From: Planctomycetota bacterium | Lineage (GTDB): Bacteria > Planctomycetota > Uabimicrobiia > Uabimicrobiales > Uabimicrobiaceae | Assembly: GCA_029260735.1 (NCBI GenBank) | Contig: JAJDCR010000084.1 | Coordinates: forward strand, 1-64,000 | DNA length: 64,000 nt | Direction of reading: 5' to 3' | Part shown: positions 8,901-15,881 of the stretch, one piece after another | Layout of the letters: every line of letters begins with the position of its first letter | Position numbering within the stretch: the stretch's first letter is position 1 | Notes under the pieces: generated by a model | Seen by the model: the letters and a program-made list of their open reading frames with translations, nothing else | Databases searched by the model: none | Told to the model about the DNA's origin: nothing | Made by a program: the position numbers and the translations under genes

Positions 8901-9241
8901 AAATTTACCGAAGGAACAACGACTTCCAACTGAGGATTTTTAACAACACTGTCTCTTCTTAAAACAGAAGTAACAAAAGCTTGAGAAGAAGAAGAAGAAG
9001 GCTCCAGTTTTTTTTGTAATTTATGAGCCAATGAATGAGAGAAAAGATTTTTTGTTTCTAAAGCGTACTCTACTAGTCCTACTCTTTGAAGAGAGAAAAC
9101 TTCTAAGCTTTTTCGAACAGAGTTACCAACTAAAATAGACCCCGTGATAATGGCAATCCCTAGAGCAATTCCAAGGGAAAGAGCCAAGTTGGTTTTCCAA
9201 TAAAAACGTAAGCTTCGTTGAATAATTTTATAGAAATGCAC
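5900..9241 (-). CDS. FtsX-like ABC transporter permease
   Basis: This 1113-residue membrane protein is the permease partner of the ATPase gene just upstream. A GTG start at 9241 is preferred: it has AAAGG nine bases upstream and lies after the ATPase stop (9282), whereas longer in-frame starts would overlap the ATPase. An N-terminal membrane helix (about 15-37, LALSLGIALGIAIITGSILV) precedes a very large extracytoplasmic part. Three or four helices follow in the middle, then a second soluble part, and a C-terminal FtsX domain with three helices (LGGLGVGLGAIGLIIVILYN onward). The layout matches the MacB/LolCE-type mechanotransmission superfamily, which moves lipoproteins, peptides or other envelope substrates rather than importing small solutes. 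It is larger than typical MacB or LolC, with an expanded ectodomain. The substrate cannot be read from sequence. Confidence 0.85.
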   Translation of the reverse strand: MHFYKIIQRSLRFYWKTNLALSLGIALGIAIITGSILVGNSVRKSLEVFSLQRVGLVEYALETKNLFSHSLAHKLQKKLEPSSSSSQAFVTSVLRRDSVVKNPQLEVVVPSVNLIAVEENFWAFFPDISAPGLQGRSVLINQALAQDLQAKKGDYLLLRAQKNSSFPLDSIFSSHNLSNTTTSLRVKVEGILPNNGGGSFSLSNQSGIPRNIFVSSSWYGQVSSEKDLANILLIKNPLQKAPDWEKEIRAQLSINDYGLEWKEDSGSLYWQSRDFFLSPYYIKTIREIATKKQAFCQASSMYLAKTISSPGSQRSIFYSVIAGLEEKNISEEGITINQWLADDLKADLGDKLQLEYWITRPNGELQTKNTTATIGQIIPMDSPTLSSKLVPSLNGMTDAEEIDEWDVPFPLDWDKIKDRDEEYWKQYKSTPKAFVSLNMARSWWQKKPGSGNYITTLRVRPLEDNNDNSKEDTLPFIEDFVSQVKAKADLAESGFILRSIKEELIQSSQGSTDFGGLFFAMSFFLLFSASILVTALVRLSIKNRCQQWGILFSQGFSSQEVRKLLWGENLGIILVGASTGVCLGIFYARLLIFWLSTWWKGAIGETQLALYTSSSSLILGTFIGVLAAIFSLHWGMKPLWKYNALELLGGYRSLQVKWEEKKFSCIFWLTGGLFSLASLLMILSLMEKIPAILGFFLSGSLLLAAFLGVSYLCLLRILKKNVPSFKLSRLALRNAVLYRTNSMLIIGLFACACFTLVAVASNKRNFTQVGAEQLPGTGGFSIRTTATVPLLQDWANEKGQKAFNFSPSEKELLKESQIFSCSLEVGEDVSCRNLAKIKTPNILGINLEMLEQGNFPLQTKRETKNWAQLLQNKLQDGSIPALGDANSVQWILHSGLEKKITLEIAHEKEVTLTFVGLVPNSIFASEVLISQKHFKEFFPENSFARYHLIKTKKVEKLTQVLRKRLGELGVKVETTPEILNSFIQVQNTYLSTFLTLGGLGVGLGAIGLIIVILYNILERKKEFALMLALGYSPRHFLFLTVGEVFTLLLVGLSTGVLSALVAIIPLFSQKEIQINFSFLGGTLFIVILITLILSSFFAYFALRINSIKALRSE

Positions 9242-9281
9242 GTTTTCAGCCTTTCTGCATTTTTGATTTTGTTGCGGGCTT

Positions 9282-9962
9282 TTAGGAGAACTTCTTTGGC
9301 TCCAAAGAGCCTTCCGAAAGGATGAAAATCCGTTGTAATTTTTGAGCGAGCCGTTCATTATGAGTGACCATAATAACAATAGCTTGATTTTTTTGGGCTA
9401 AATTTAAAAAAATATCAACAATACTTTCTCCTGTTTTCGGGTCTAAGTTCCCGGTTGGCTCATCGCATAGCAATATTTTCGCCTCGTTGATCATAGCACG
9501 AGCGATGGCCACTCGCTGTCTCTCTCCGCCCGACATTTGCCAGGGAAAGGAGTTCATCTTCTGGCTCAGCCCTAACTGGTCTAAAAGGTCTTGGCCTCTT
9601 TTAATCTGGGACTTTTGTTTTTGAACTAACGTAGGCAAAAGAGTATTTTCTAGTGCCGTCAATTGAGGTAGCAAATGGTGCTCTTGAAAAACAAACCCTA
9701 CTTCCCTTGAACGATACTTCGCCAAGGCTTTGCCTTCCAGAAGAGGAATTTCTTGTTCTCCCCAGAAAACACTTCCTTCGCTAGGTTTGGTTAAAGACCC
9801 AATGATATTCAAAAGAGTACTTTTTCCCGAGCCTGAAGGCCCCAATATAGAAACAGTTTCCCCCATAACAATACTCAAGTTTATTTTTTTTAAAATTTCA
9901 CTAGGGATCTCCCCCAAGTATGTTTTTGACAGATCTCGCAGGACTAATTTTTTTTCACTCAT
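9282..9962 (-). CDS. ABC transporter ATP-binding protein, LolD/MacB type
   Basis: This is a 226-residue nucleotide-binding subunit of normal length for the LolD/MacB/FtsE group. It shows Walker A (GPSGSGKST), a Q-loop (GFVFQEHHLLPQL), the ABC signature (MSGGERQRVAIARAM), Walker B with the catalytic Glu (ILLCDEPTGNLD) and the switch His (MVTHNERLA). The GNLD sequence after Walker B is typical of transporters paired with FtsX-like permeases. The permease gene begins 40 bases downstream, so the two make a compact two-gene operon; no periplasmic adaptor gene is adjacent. Confidence 0.93.
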   Translation of the reverse strand: MSEKKLVLRDLSKTYLGEIPSEILKKINLSIVMGETVSILGPSGSGKSTLLNIIGSLTKPSEGSVFWGEQEIPLLEGKALAKYRSREVGFVFQEHHLLPQLTALENTLLPTLVQKQKSQIKRGQDLLDQLGLSQKMNSFPWQMSGGERQRVAIARAMINEAKILLCDEPTGNLDPKTGESIVDIFLNLAQKNQAIVIMVTHNERLAQKLQRIFILSEGSLEPKKFS

Positions 9963-10250
9963 TTAACTACAGTATCTTTCCCAAGAAGAAACGAAGGTTT
10001 TTCTTGCATAAAAACAGAGAGACCGTTATAATTTTTAGAAGGTACTTTTTAAAAGTGTCTTTCGAAAATATTTTCCTCCATTCTACTTATTCGGAGAACT
10101 ATTTTCAAATAACTAGTGACTTGATCATAGTTTTTTTTCAAGTTGGTGAGGAAGCAAAAGTTTTTAGACGAATAACCTTTGATTTCCCACTTTGCTAGGG
10201 TGGAAAAATCTTTGCCTGCACTTTTTTTCTTAATACACGGGGATTTTTCG

Positions 10251-10862
10251 ATGCAAAAAACAAAAAAGAAGGGCTTTACTCTCATAGAACTAATGGTGGT
10301 TATCGCCATTATTATCGTGGTAGCTGGTATTAGTTTACCGGCAACGATTGGTTTTATGAAACAAAGACGTTTAAAAGCCGTTGCTCAAAGTATTAAAATG
10401 AGTTGTATAGAAGCACGTTCTGCAGCCATCTCTCAGCGTGAGGATCAATTTCTGATTTTCTTTGTTGATCCTACCGAAGGGAACATCAATGAAAATTTCA
10501 ACATAAATACGGCCTTCGGAGTCAATCTAAACAATAATAACGTAAAAGGAACTCCAAACAGCATTTATCGGTATGATGGTAACAATAATAACTCAGATAC
10601 GAACGATGATCTTCTCTTGGCCCAAGGGTACCCTCAGGAAATGCCTGAATTTATTAAATTTGAAGAACCTAAGGCGAATTTTGGGTTACGTTTTCTTCCC
10701 AATGGAAGTATGCGTTTATTTGTAATAAAAGATAACTTTGTAGAAAATATTCAAACAGTTAATGATGTTGATATTATTGTTCAACAAAAAGGTTCGCCTT
10801 TGAAATGTTACCTGGATGTTATCAAAAATACAGGTCAAGTTTTCTTCGCTGTTCGTGAATAG
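10251..10862 (+). CDS. Type IV pilin-like protein (pseudopilin), GspH-like
   Basis: This 203-residue protein starts with a prepilin leader: several Lys residues, then the cleavage motif GFTLIELMVV, with Glu at position 5 of the mature protein, then a hydrophobic alpha helix (about 13-33). It should be cleaved and N-methylated by a prepilin peptidase. The ATG at 10251 is chosen because it gives a short basic leader and follows CACGGGG. The C-terminal globular part contains an Asn/Asp-rich insert (about residues 80-125), including NENFNINTAF and GNNNNSDTNDD. It is the first of three pilin-like genes in a row, none accompanied by an ATPase, secretin or peptidase gene here. An exact role (type II secretion, pili or uptake) is not determined. 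Confidence 0.82.
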   Translation: MQKTKKKGFTLIELMVVIAIIIVVAGISLPATIGFMKQRRLKAVAQSIKMSCIEARSAAISQREDQFLIFFVDPTEGNINENFNINTAFGVNLNNNNVKGTPNSIYRYDGNNNNSDTNDDLLLAQGYPQEMPEFIKFEEPKANFGLRFLPNGSMRLFVIKDNFVENIQTVNDVDIIVQQKGSPLKCYLDVIKNTGQVFFAVRE

Positions 10863-10882
10863 AAAACATGAGGAGTCTATTT

Positions 10883-11587
10883 ATGAAACAAAAACATAAA
10901 AAAACCGGTTTTACTCTTATTGAGTTGCTGGTAGCCGTTGCTTTGATGTTGATTTTAACGATTGCAGTGGTGACAATTTTTACCCAAGCTTCTACTGTAT
11001 TTATTCTCTCTGAAGCTCAAATGAATCTTTTTCAGAATGCTCGGATTGCCTTGGACTTTATGGCCAAAGAATTGGCGAGTGCCCGTAATGACGACCGTGA
11101 TTTTAAAATCACCAACCCTAGTACCAGTAACTTGAATGACGACCCTCTTGTTCTGCTTGAATTTGATACTGTTACCTCCTGGCAACAAAACGATGCCAAT
11201 AGTACTTCCCATGAACAAGAACTTGCACGAGTTGTTTACGCTGTGAAAAAGGTAGGAAACACAAATAGATGGAACCTTACTCGGCAAATTTTTGAAATCA
11301 AAAATGCGGGAGATAAAGGAACTATTCAAACCAATCTAGAAATTATAGCGCAATTTGTTCGTGCTAATACTCCGACTTCCCTTCCCAACATTAGAATTGA
11401 TTTCATTCGCTTTGAGTCAGATAACTGGGTCAAAAAAGATCTTGATACTATTACTTTTACAGAAAGTAGCGATGATACAAAAATGCCTCATGCCCTTCGT
11501 ATTACGATGGAGTTGGTTCCGGAGAAACGAGACGAACTGGTTCGTACTATGTCGCGAACTTTTTGGATTGCCGGAGCATCTAACTAA
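10883..11587 (+). CDS. Type IV pilin-like protein (pseudopilin), GspJ/PilW-like
   Basis: This 234-residue protein has a basic leader (MKQKHKKT) and the cleavage motif GFTLIELLVA followed by a hydrophobic helix. The ATG at 10883 is preferred to one five codons upstream because GAGGAG lies eight bases before it. The globular part contains ARIALDFMAKELASAR, a pattern seen in minor pseudopilins of the GspJ/PilW type, where the N-terminal helix is followed by a region that starts a beta sheet. It lies 20 bases after the preceding pilin gene and 15 bases before the next. Confidence 0.82.
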   Translation: MKQKHKKTGFTLIELLVAVALMLILTIAVVTIFTQASTVFILSEAQMNLFQNARIALDFMAKELASARNDDRDFKITNPSTSNLNDDPLVLLEFDTVTSWQQNDANSTSHEQELARVVYAVKKVGNTNRWNLTRQIFEIKNAGDKGTIQTNLEIIAQFVRANTPTSLPNIRIDFIRFESDNWVKKDLDTITFTESSDDTKMPHALRITMELVPEKRDELVRTMSRTFWIAGASN

Positions 11588-11602
11588 AAAAGGAGAGTTT
11601 TA

Positions 11603-12223
11603 ATGAGACGAAAAAACACTCATTCTGCTGGTTTTACCCTGGTAGAGATTTTAATTTCTCTTAGTATCTTGGTTGTGGGAATTGTTGGGATACTTACTCT
11701 TTTTCCTGTAGGACTTAACTCGACAAAACTAGCGATCGAAGATACCTATTCTGCAATGGTCGCCGATTCATCATACGCTAGTTTAAGAGCGTCAGCAAAG
11801 CAAATGACTCCTGGCGATCAATTGATTTACTTTCATGATGGTATTGACGACAGTGCTAATAAATTTACCCTTCCTGCTAGAGGGCAATCCATTGGAATTC
11901 CTGCTCCTATTACAGCTACTGGCAGTGGGAACTATGTTGGTCAAATGACCACCCTTCCTCCCGGCGGACAAATCCCCAACTATGACGATGCTTTCTTTTG
12001 TCAGCTAGGTCAAAACCAAGGAAATTTTGATGCCGCAATCGGAAACGATGATCGAGGACAATTGGGACAATACTCTTTTAACATTGAGTTAGCTTATCCC
12101 GAAAAGATATCAGGAAAAGATACTCCACGGGGGCTTTTTGATGTAATTATTCGAGTACGTCGTGGGAAACGTCTCTTAAAGAAATTCTACAGTAAGATTG
12201 CCTTACCTACAAATGTGGACTAG
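11603..12223 (+). CDS. Type IV pilin-like protein (pseudopilin), GspI/PilV-like
   Basis: This 206-residue protein starts with MRRKNTHSA, followed by the prepilin motif GFTLVEILIS and a hydrophobic helix. AAAAGGAG precedes the ATG. Pro in the segment TLFPVGLNST shortly after the helix is common in PilV/GspI-like minor pilins. The C-terminus ends with a basic strand (IRVRRGKRLLKKF). It completes a three-gene set of minor pilins, which in other systems together form a tip or priming complex. An imperfect palindrome follows it at 12249-12334. Confidence 0.82.
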   Translation: MRRKNTHSAGFTLVEILISLSILVVGIVGILTLFPVGLNSTKLAIEDTYSAMVADSSYASLRASAKQMTPGDQLIYFHDGIDDSANKFTLPARGQSIGIPAPITATGSGNYVGQMTTLPPGGQIPNYDDAFFCQLGQNQGNFDAAIGNDDRGQLGQYSFNIELAYPEKISGKDTPRGLFDVIIRVRRGKRLLKKFYSKIALPTNVD

Positions 12224-12248
12224 GTAGTCTGACGTAAGTAATAATTCT

Positions 12249-12334
12249 GGAGGGCGAACTCGACGACAGGAGATGTGAAAGGTTTCCTGATATTTAACTT
12301 TCGCACATCCTCTGCTCGGTCGAGCTTGTACTCC
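12249..12334. repeat. 86-bp imperfect palindrome after the pilin genes
   Basis: The left arm begins GGAGGGCGAACTCGACGACA and the right arm ends GGTCGAGCTTGTACTCC. The arms pair over about 30 bases with several mismatches, around a loop that includes TTTCCTGATATTTAACTTTCG. The GC content of the arms exceeds that of the surroundings. It may act as a terminator or be a dispersed palindromic repeat; only this copy was recognised in the window. Confidence 0.6.
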
Positions 12335-12394
12335 ACTCTTGCTTTTTAAGATATCTTTGATTCTTCATAACCTTCTTAGGGTACATCGAGCACT

Positions 12395-13393
12395 ATGAGA
12401 AACGGCTATCCCTTTATTGATCTTCACCGCCATTTGGATGGCAATATCCGATTAGAAACCATCATTGATTTAGCTCAAAAACACAAAATATCTCTTCCTG
12501 CTTGGGAAAAAGAATCTTTTCGCCCTTACGTTCAAGTGATGGACCCTGAACCAGATCTCCTTGGTTTTCTGAGTAAATTTGAGTGGTTAACTAAAATTCT
12601 TGTCGATTATGATGCTGTAAAGCGGATCGCACGAGAAAATTTAGAAGACGCTGTTAAAGAGAAAATAGACTATATAGAGCTACGTTTCAGTCCTTACTTC
12701 ATGGCTCTACAGCACAACTTGGAGCCTTTAGGGGTAACGGAAGCTATTTGTGAGGCCCTTCAAGAATCTCAACTTCCTGTAAAAGCGAAACTGATTGTCA
12801 TTATGTCTCGCACTTTTGGTCCAGAAAAGTGTTGGCAAGAATTAGAAGCCGCTATTTCCTGTCATAAACATGGAGTTGTCGCTTTGGACTTAGCAGGCGA
12901 TGAAAAAAACTATCCTGGAACTCTTTTTCGCGATCATTTTTCTAAAGCCCAAGAAGCAGGGCTAGAAGTTATTGCCCATGCAGGAGAAGCGGCCGGATTT
13001 GAAAGTGTTCGGCAAGCGATTACTGAGCTAGGGGTAAAAAGGATTGGACATGGTGTAAGAGCTATGGACGATGAGGCGACAATGCAGCTTATTCTAGAAA
13101 AAAATATTGCTATTGAGAGTTGTCCGACGAGCAATGTACAAACAAGTACGGTTCAAAGCTACCAAGAACATCCTCTTCCCTTGTTTCTAGAAAAAGGACT
13201 TCTGGTAACTTTAAACACAGACGACCCTAGCATTAGCGGAATAGACCTGGAACATGAATTCCAAATTGCCCAGCAAAAGATGGGATTAAGCGCAGAGAAT
13301 TTAGTCACATTACAAAAAAACAGCTTAGAAGCAGCCTTCCTTAGTTCTTCAGAAAAAGATCAAATTTGGAAACCTTTTGGTTCCCCATCATAA
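12395..13393 (+). CDS. add: Adenosine deaminase
   Basis: This 332-residue cytosolic enzyme hydrolyses adenosine (and deoxyadenosine) to inosine and ammonia in purine salvage. Length and sequence follow the E. coli Add type closely. Zinc and catalytic motifs are all present: HRHLDG (His11, His13), HAGEAAG (His195 and catalytic Glu198), RIGHGVRA, SCPTSNVQTSTV and NTDDP (Asp276 and Asp277). The ATG at 12395 puts the first zinc histidines at the expected distance from the N-terminus. It stands between the pilin cluster and maeB, probably as a single gene with a hairpin behind it at 13416-13451. Confidence 0.95.
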   Translation: MRNGYPFIDLHRHLDGNIRLETIIDLAQKHKISLPAWEKESFRPYVQVMDPEPDLLGFLSKFEWLTKILVDYDAVKRIARENLEDAVKEKIDYIELRFSPYFMALQHNLEPLGVTEAICEALQESQLPVKAKLIVIMSRTFGPEKCWQELEAAISCHKHGVVALDLAGDEKNYPGTLFRDHFSKAQEAGLEVIAHAGEAAGFESVRQAITELGVKRIGHGVRAMDDEATMQLILEKNIAIESCPTSNVQTSTVQSYQEHPLPLFLEKGLLVTLNTDDPSISGIDLEHEFQIAQQKMGLSAENLVTLQKNSLEAAFLSSSEKDQIWKPFGSPS

Positions 13394-13415
13394 GTTACTT
13401 TTATTGTTGACCGAG

Positions 13416-13451
13416 AACCCTACTATAAATTAGCTAATTTTATAATAGGTT
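13416..13451 (+). terminator. AT-rich hairpin after adenosine deaminase
   Basis: AACCCTACTATAAATTA at 13416-13432 pairs with TAATTTTATAATAGGTT at 13435-13451 with few mismatches around a two-base loop. It lies 22 bases after the add stop codon. The following T-tract is weak, so it may serve as a terminator or an mRNA 3'-end stabiliser. Confidence 0.4.
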
Positions 13452-13525
13452 TGTTAGAAATTCATTTTTTTGGATACACTTTAGGGCCTTTCACATTTAC
13501 TTAACTATTAGGAGCTATAGGAAAT

Positions 13526-15772
13526 ATGGTAAAAAAAGATGATGCCCTCTTATACCACAGTAGTGGTCGAAAAGGGAAGCTGGAGGTTACTCCCACAAAA
13601 CCGTGCTTAACCCAACGTGATCTATCTCTAGCTTACTCTCCTGGCGTTGCTATTCCCTGCCTAGAGATTGCTAAGAATCAAGACGATGTTTTTGAGTACA
13701 CCGCACGAGGAAATTTAGTCGGAGTGGTTTCCAACGGAACTGCTGTTTTGGGCTTGGGAAATATAGGTCCCTATGCTGCCAAACCTGTTATGGAAGGGAA
13801 GGCGATCCTTTTTAAGAAATTTGCTGATATTGATGTTTTTGACCTAGAACTCAATACAGAAGACCCGGATGAAATTATCCGCACAGTGCAAACTCTTGAG
13901 CCAACTTTCGGAGGAATCAACCTCGAAGATATTAAAGCTCCCGAGTGCTTTTACATCGAAAAGAAACTGCAAGAGCTTCTCAATATACCTGTTTTCCATG
14001 ATGATCAACATGGTACTGCGATTATCTCGGGTGCTGCTCTTATCAATGCGATTGAATTGGTGGGAAAAAAACTTAATGAAGTTACCGTTGTCATCAACGG
14101 AGCAGGGGCGGCTGCGATTGCAAGTGCTTATCACTACATTGACTTAGGGGTGAAAAAAGAAAATATTCTCATGTGCGATTCTCGTGGTGTTATTTACAAA
14201 GGACGAGAAGGGCGATCGAACCCCCATAAAGAGGAATTCGCTGCAGAAACCGACAAGAGAACTTTGACTGACGCCATGAATGGAGCGGATGTCTTTTTGG
14301 GGTATTCGGTAGGTGGTGTTGTTAAGCCAGAAATGCTTCTTGGTATGAACAGCGACCCTATCGTTTTTGCTTTGGCTAACCCTGATCCTGAGATTTCTTA
14401 TCCTGATGCCATGAATACTCGTAAAGATGTCATCATGGCGACAGGACGAAGTGATTATCCTAATCAGGTCAATAATGTTTTGGGCTTTCCGGCTATTTTC
14501 CGAGGAGCTTTAGATGTTCGGGCTATGGCCATCAATAAAGAGATGAAAATTGCGGCAACTGAATCCTTAGCTAAATTAACCCGCGAACCAGTACCAGATT
14601 CGGTTGCTCGTGCTTACTCGGGCCAAAAATTTGAATTTGGTCGCGATTACATCATTGCCAAACCTTTTGATCCTCGTGTCATTATTTGGGAGGCGACTGC
14701 GGTTGCCAAAGCTGCCATGGAAACAGGGGTTGCTCGTATCCAAATTGACCTAGAGACATACAAAGAAAAACTAGAGCTTAGAATGGGTGAATCCCGTGAA
14801 GTGGTTCGAACTCTTATTCGCAAAGCTCGCCGCGATCCGAAGAAAATCGTTTATCCTGAAGGAGAAAACGATAAAATACTTCGCGCTTGTAACATCGTGG
14901 TCGAAGAAAAGTTTGCTAAACCCATTCTGATCGGAAACCGCGATAAAATCATGGCTCAATTAGCCATTCATCGTCTACAGCCTAACGGATTGGAAATTAT
15001 TGATCCAGCTTACTATCCTAAGCTAGATGAATATGTCAAAGAGTACCACAAGCTGAGACACCGCAAAGGCGTGACCATAGCACAAGCCAGGGAAATTATG
15101 CTCGAGCCTGTTCAATTTGCTTCTATGATGCTCAGGATGGGAGATGCTGATGGGATGGTTTCGGGAATCACCAAAGCCTACCCAGATACAATTCGTCCTG
15201 CTCTTCAAATAGTCCAAAAAGCTCCTGGGGTGAAGCACGTTGCCGGTCTTTATGTAATGGTCATCAAAAATGACGTTAAGTTGTTTGCCGATGCGACCGT
15301 TAATATCGAAACAACTCCGGAAACTTTAGCGGAAATTGCTATTTTAGCTGCTCAGCAAGCAAAACGCTTTGATATGGAGCCGAAGATCGCCATGCTTTCT
15401 TTCTCTGATTTTGGCACCTCAGATCATCCTTTGGCATTGAAAGTAAAGAGAGCAACCGAGATAGTCAAAGAAAAAGCTCCTCACCTTCAAATCGAAGGAG
15501 AAATGTCTGTCGAAATGGCGGTGGATGGAGAGCTACGCGAAGAATTTCATCCTCTTTCTTCTTTCAAGGGAGATGCCAATGTTCTTATTTTCCCTGATCT
15601 GACCTCAGGTAACATTGCTTACAAGCTGATGGAAAGACTGGGAGGAGCAGAAGCGATCGGACCTATTTTAATGGGAATGAATAAGCCTGTTCATCCTCTG
15701 CAAATTGGAAGTAGTGATGTCAAAGACGTTGTCAACATGACTGCTATCGCTGTGGTCGATGCCCAACACTAG
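13526..15772 (+). CDS. maeB: NADP-dependent malic enzyme, MaeB type with phosphotransacetylase-like domain
   Basis: This 748-residue enzyme converts malate and NADP+ to pyruvate, CO2 and NADPH, linking the citric acid cycle to pyruvate and biosynthetic reducing power. The N-terminal malic enzyme part (about 1-430) has AYSPGVAIPC with the catalytic Tyr, the KPVMEGKAILFKKFADIDVFD segment with the catalytic Lys and metal ligands, FHDDQHGTAI, and the nucleotide-binding loop INGAGAAAIA. The C-terminal part (about 430-748) is a phosphotransacetylase-like domain (EGENDKILRAC, DGMVSGITKAYPDTIRPALQ), which in MaeB proteins is thought to bind acetyl-CoA as a regulator. Length matches the family (about 750). 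It appears monocistronic, with a strong terminator at 15802-15852. Confidence 0.95.
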   Translation: MVKKDDALLYHSSGRKGKLEVTPTKPCLTQRDLSLAYSPGVAIPCLEIAKNQDDVFEYTARGNLVGVVSNGTAVLGLGNIGPYAAKPVMEGKAILFKKFADIDVFDLELNTEDPDEIIRTVQTLEPTFGGINLEDIKAPECFYIEKKLQELLNIPVFHDDQHGTAIISGAALINAIELVGKKLNEVTVVINGAGAAAIASAYHYIDLGVKKENILMCDSRGVIYKGREGRSNPHKEEFAAETDKRTLTDAMNGADVFLGYSVGGVVKPEMLLGMNSDPIVFALANPDPEISYPDAMNTRKDVIMATGRSDYPNQVNNVLGFPAIFRGALDVRAMAINKEMKIAATESLAKLTREPVPDSVARAYSGQKFEFGRDYIIAKPFDPRVIIWEATAVAKAAMETGVARIQIDLETYKEKLELRMGESREVVRTLIRKARRDPKKIVYPEGENDKILRACNIVVEEKFAKPILIGNRDKIMAQLAIHRLQPNGLEIIDPAYYPKLDEYVKEYHKLRHRKGVTIAQAREIMLEPVQFASMMLRMGDADGMVSGITKAYPDTIRPALQIVQKAPGVKHVAGLYVMVIKNDVKLFADATVNIETTPETLAEIAILAAQQAKRFDMEPKIAMLSFSDFGTSDHPLALKVKRATEIVKEKAPHLQIEGEMSVEMAVDGELREEFHPLSSFKGDANVLIFPDLTSGNIAYKLMERLGGAEAIGPILMGMNKPVHPLQIGSSDVKDVVNMTAIAVVDAQH

Positions 15773-15801
15773 AAATTTCTCTTAATTTTTGACTAAGCTT
15801 T

Positions 15802-15852
15802 AGGCTCTCTTTGAATCTATGTTAATAACAAGTTCTTAGAGAGCCTTTTTTT
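15802..15852 (+). terminator. Intrinsic terminator after maeB
   Basis: AGGCTCTCT (15802-15810) pairs perfectly with AGAGAGCCT (15838-15846) and is followed directly by a run of seven T. It lies 30 bases after the maeB stop codon. Confidence 0.85.
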
Positions 15853-15881
15853 GTGGATATATAAGATTCAAGGAGAAGACA

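Noticed and set aside
13407..13429. TTGACC and TATAAA as a promoter for maeB.
   Set aside because: The spacing is only 11 bases, too short for a sigma70 promoter, and the boxes overlap a hairpin.
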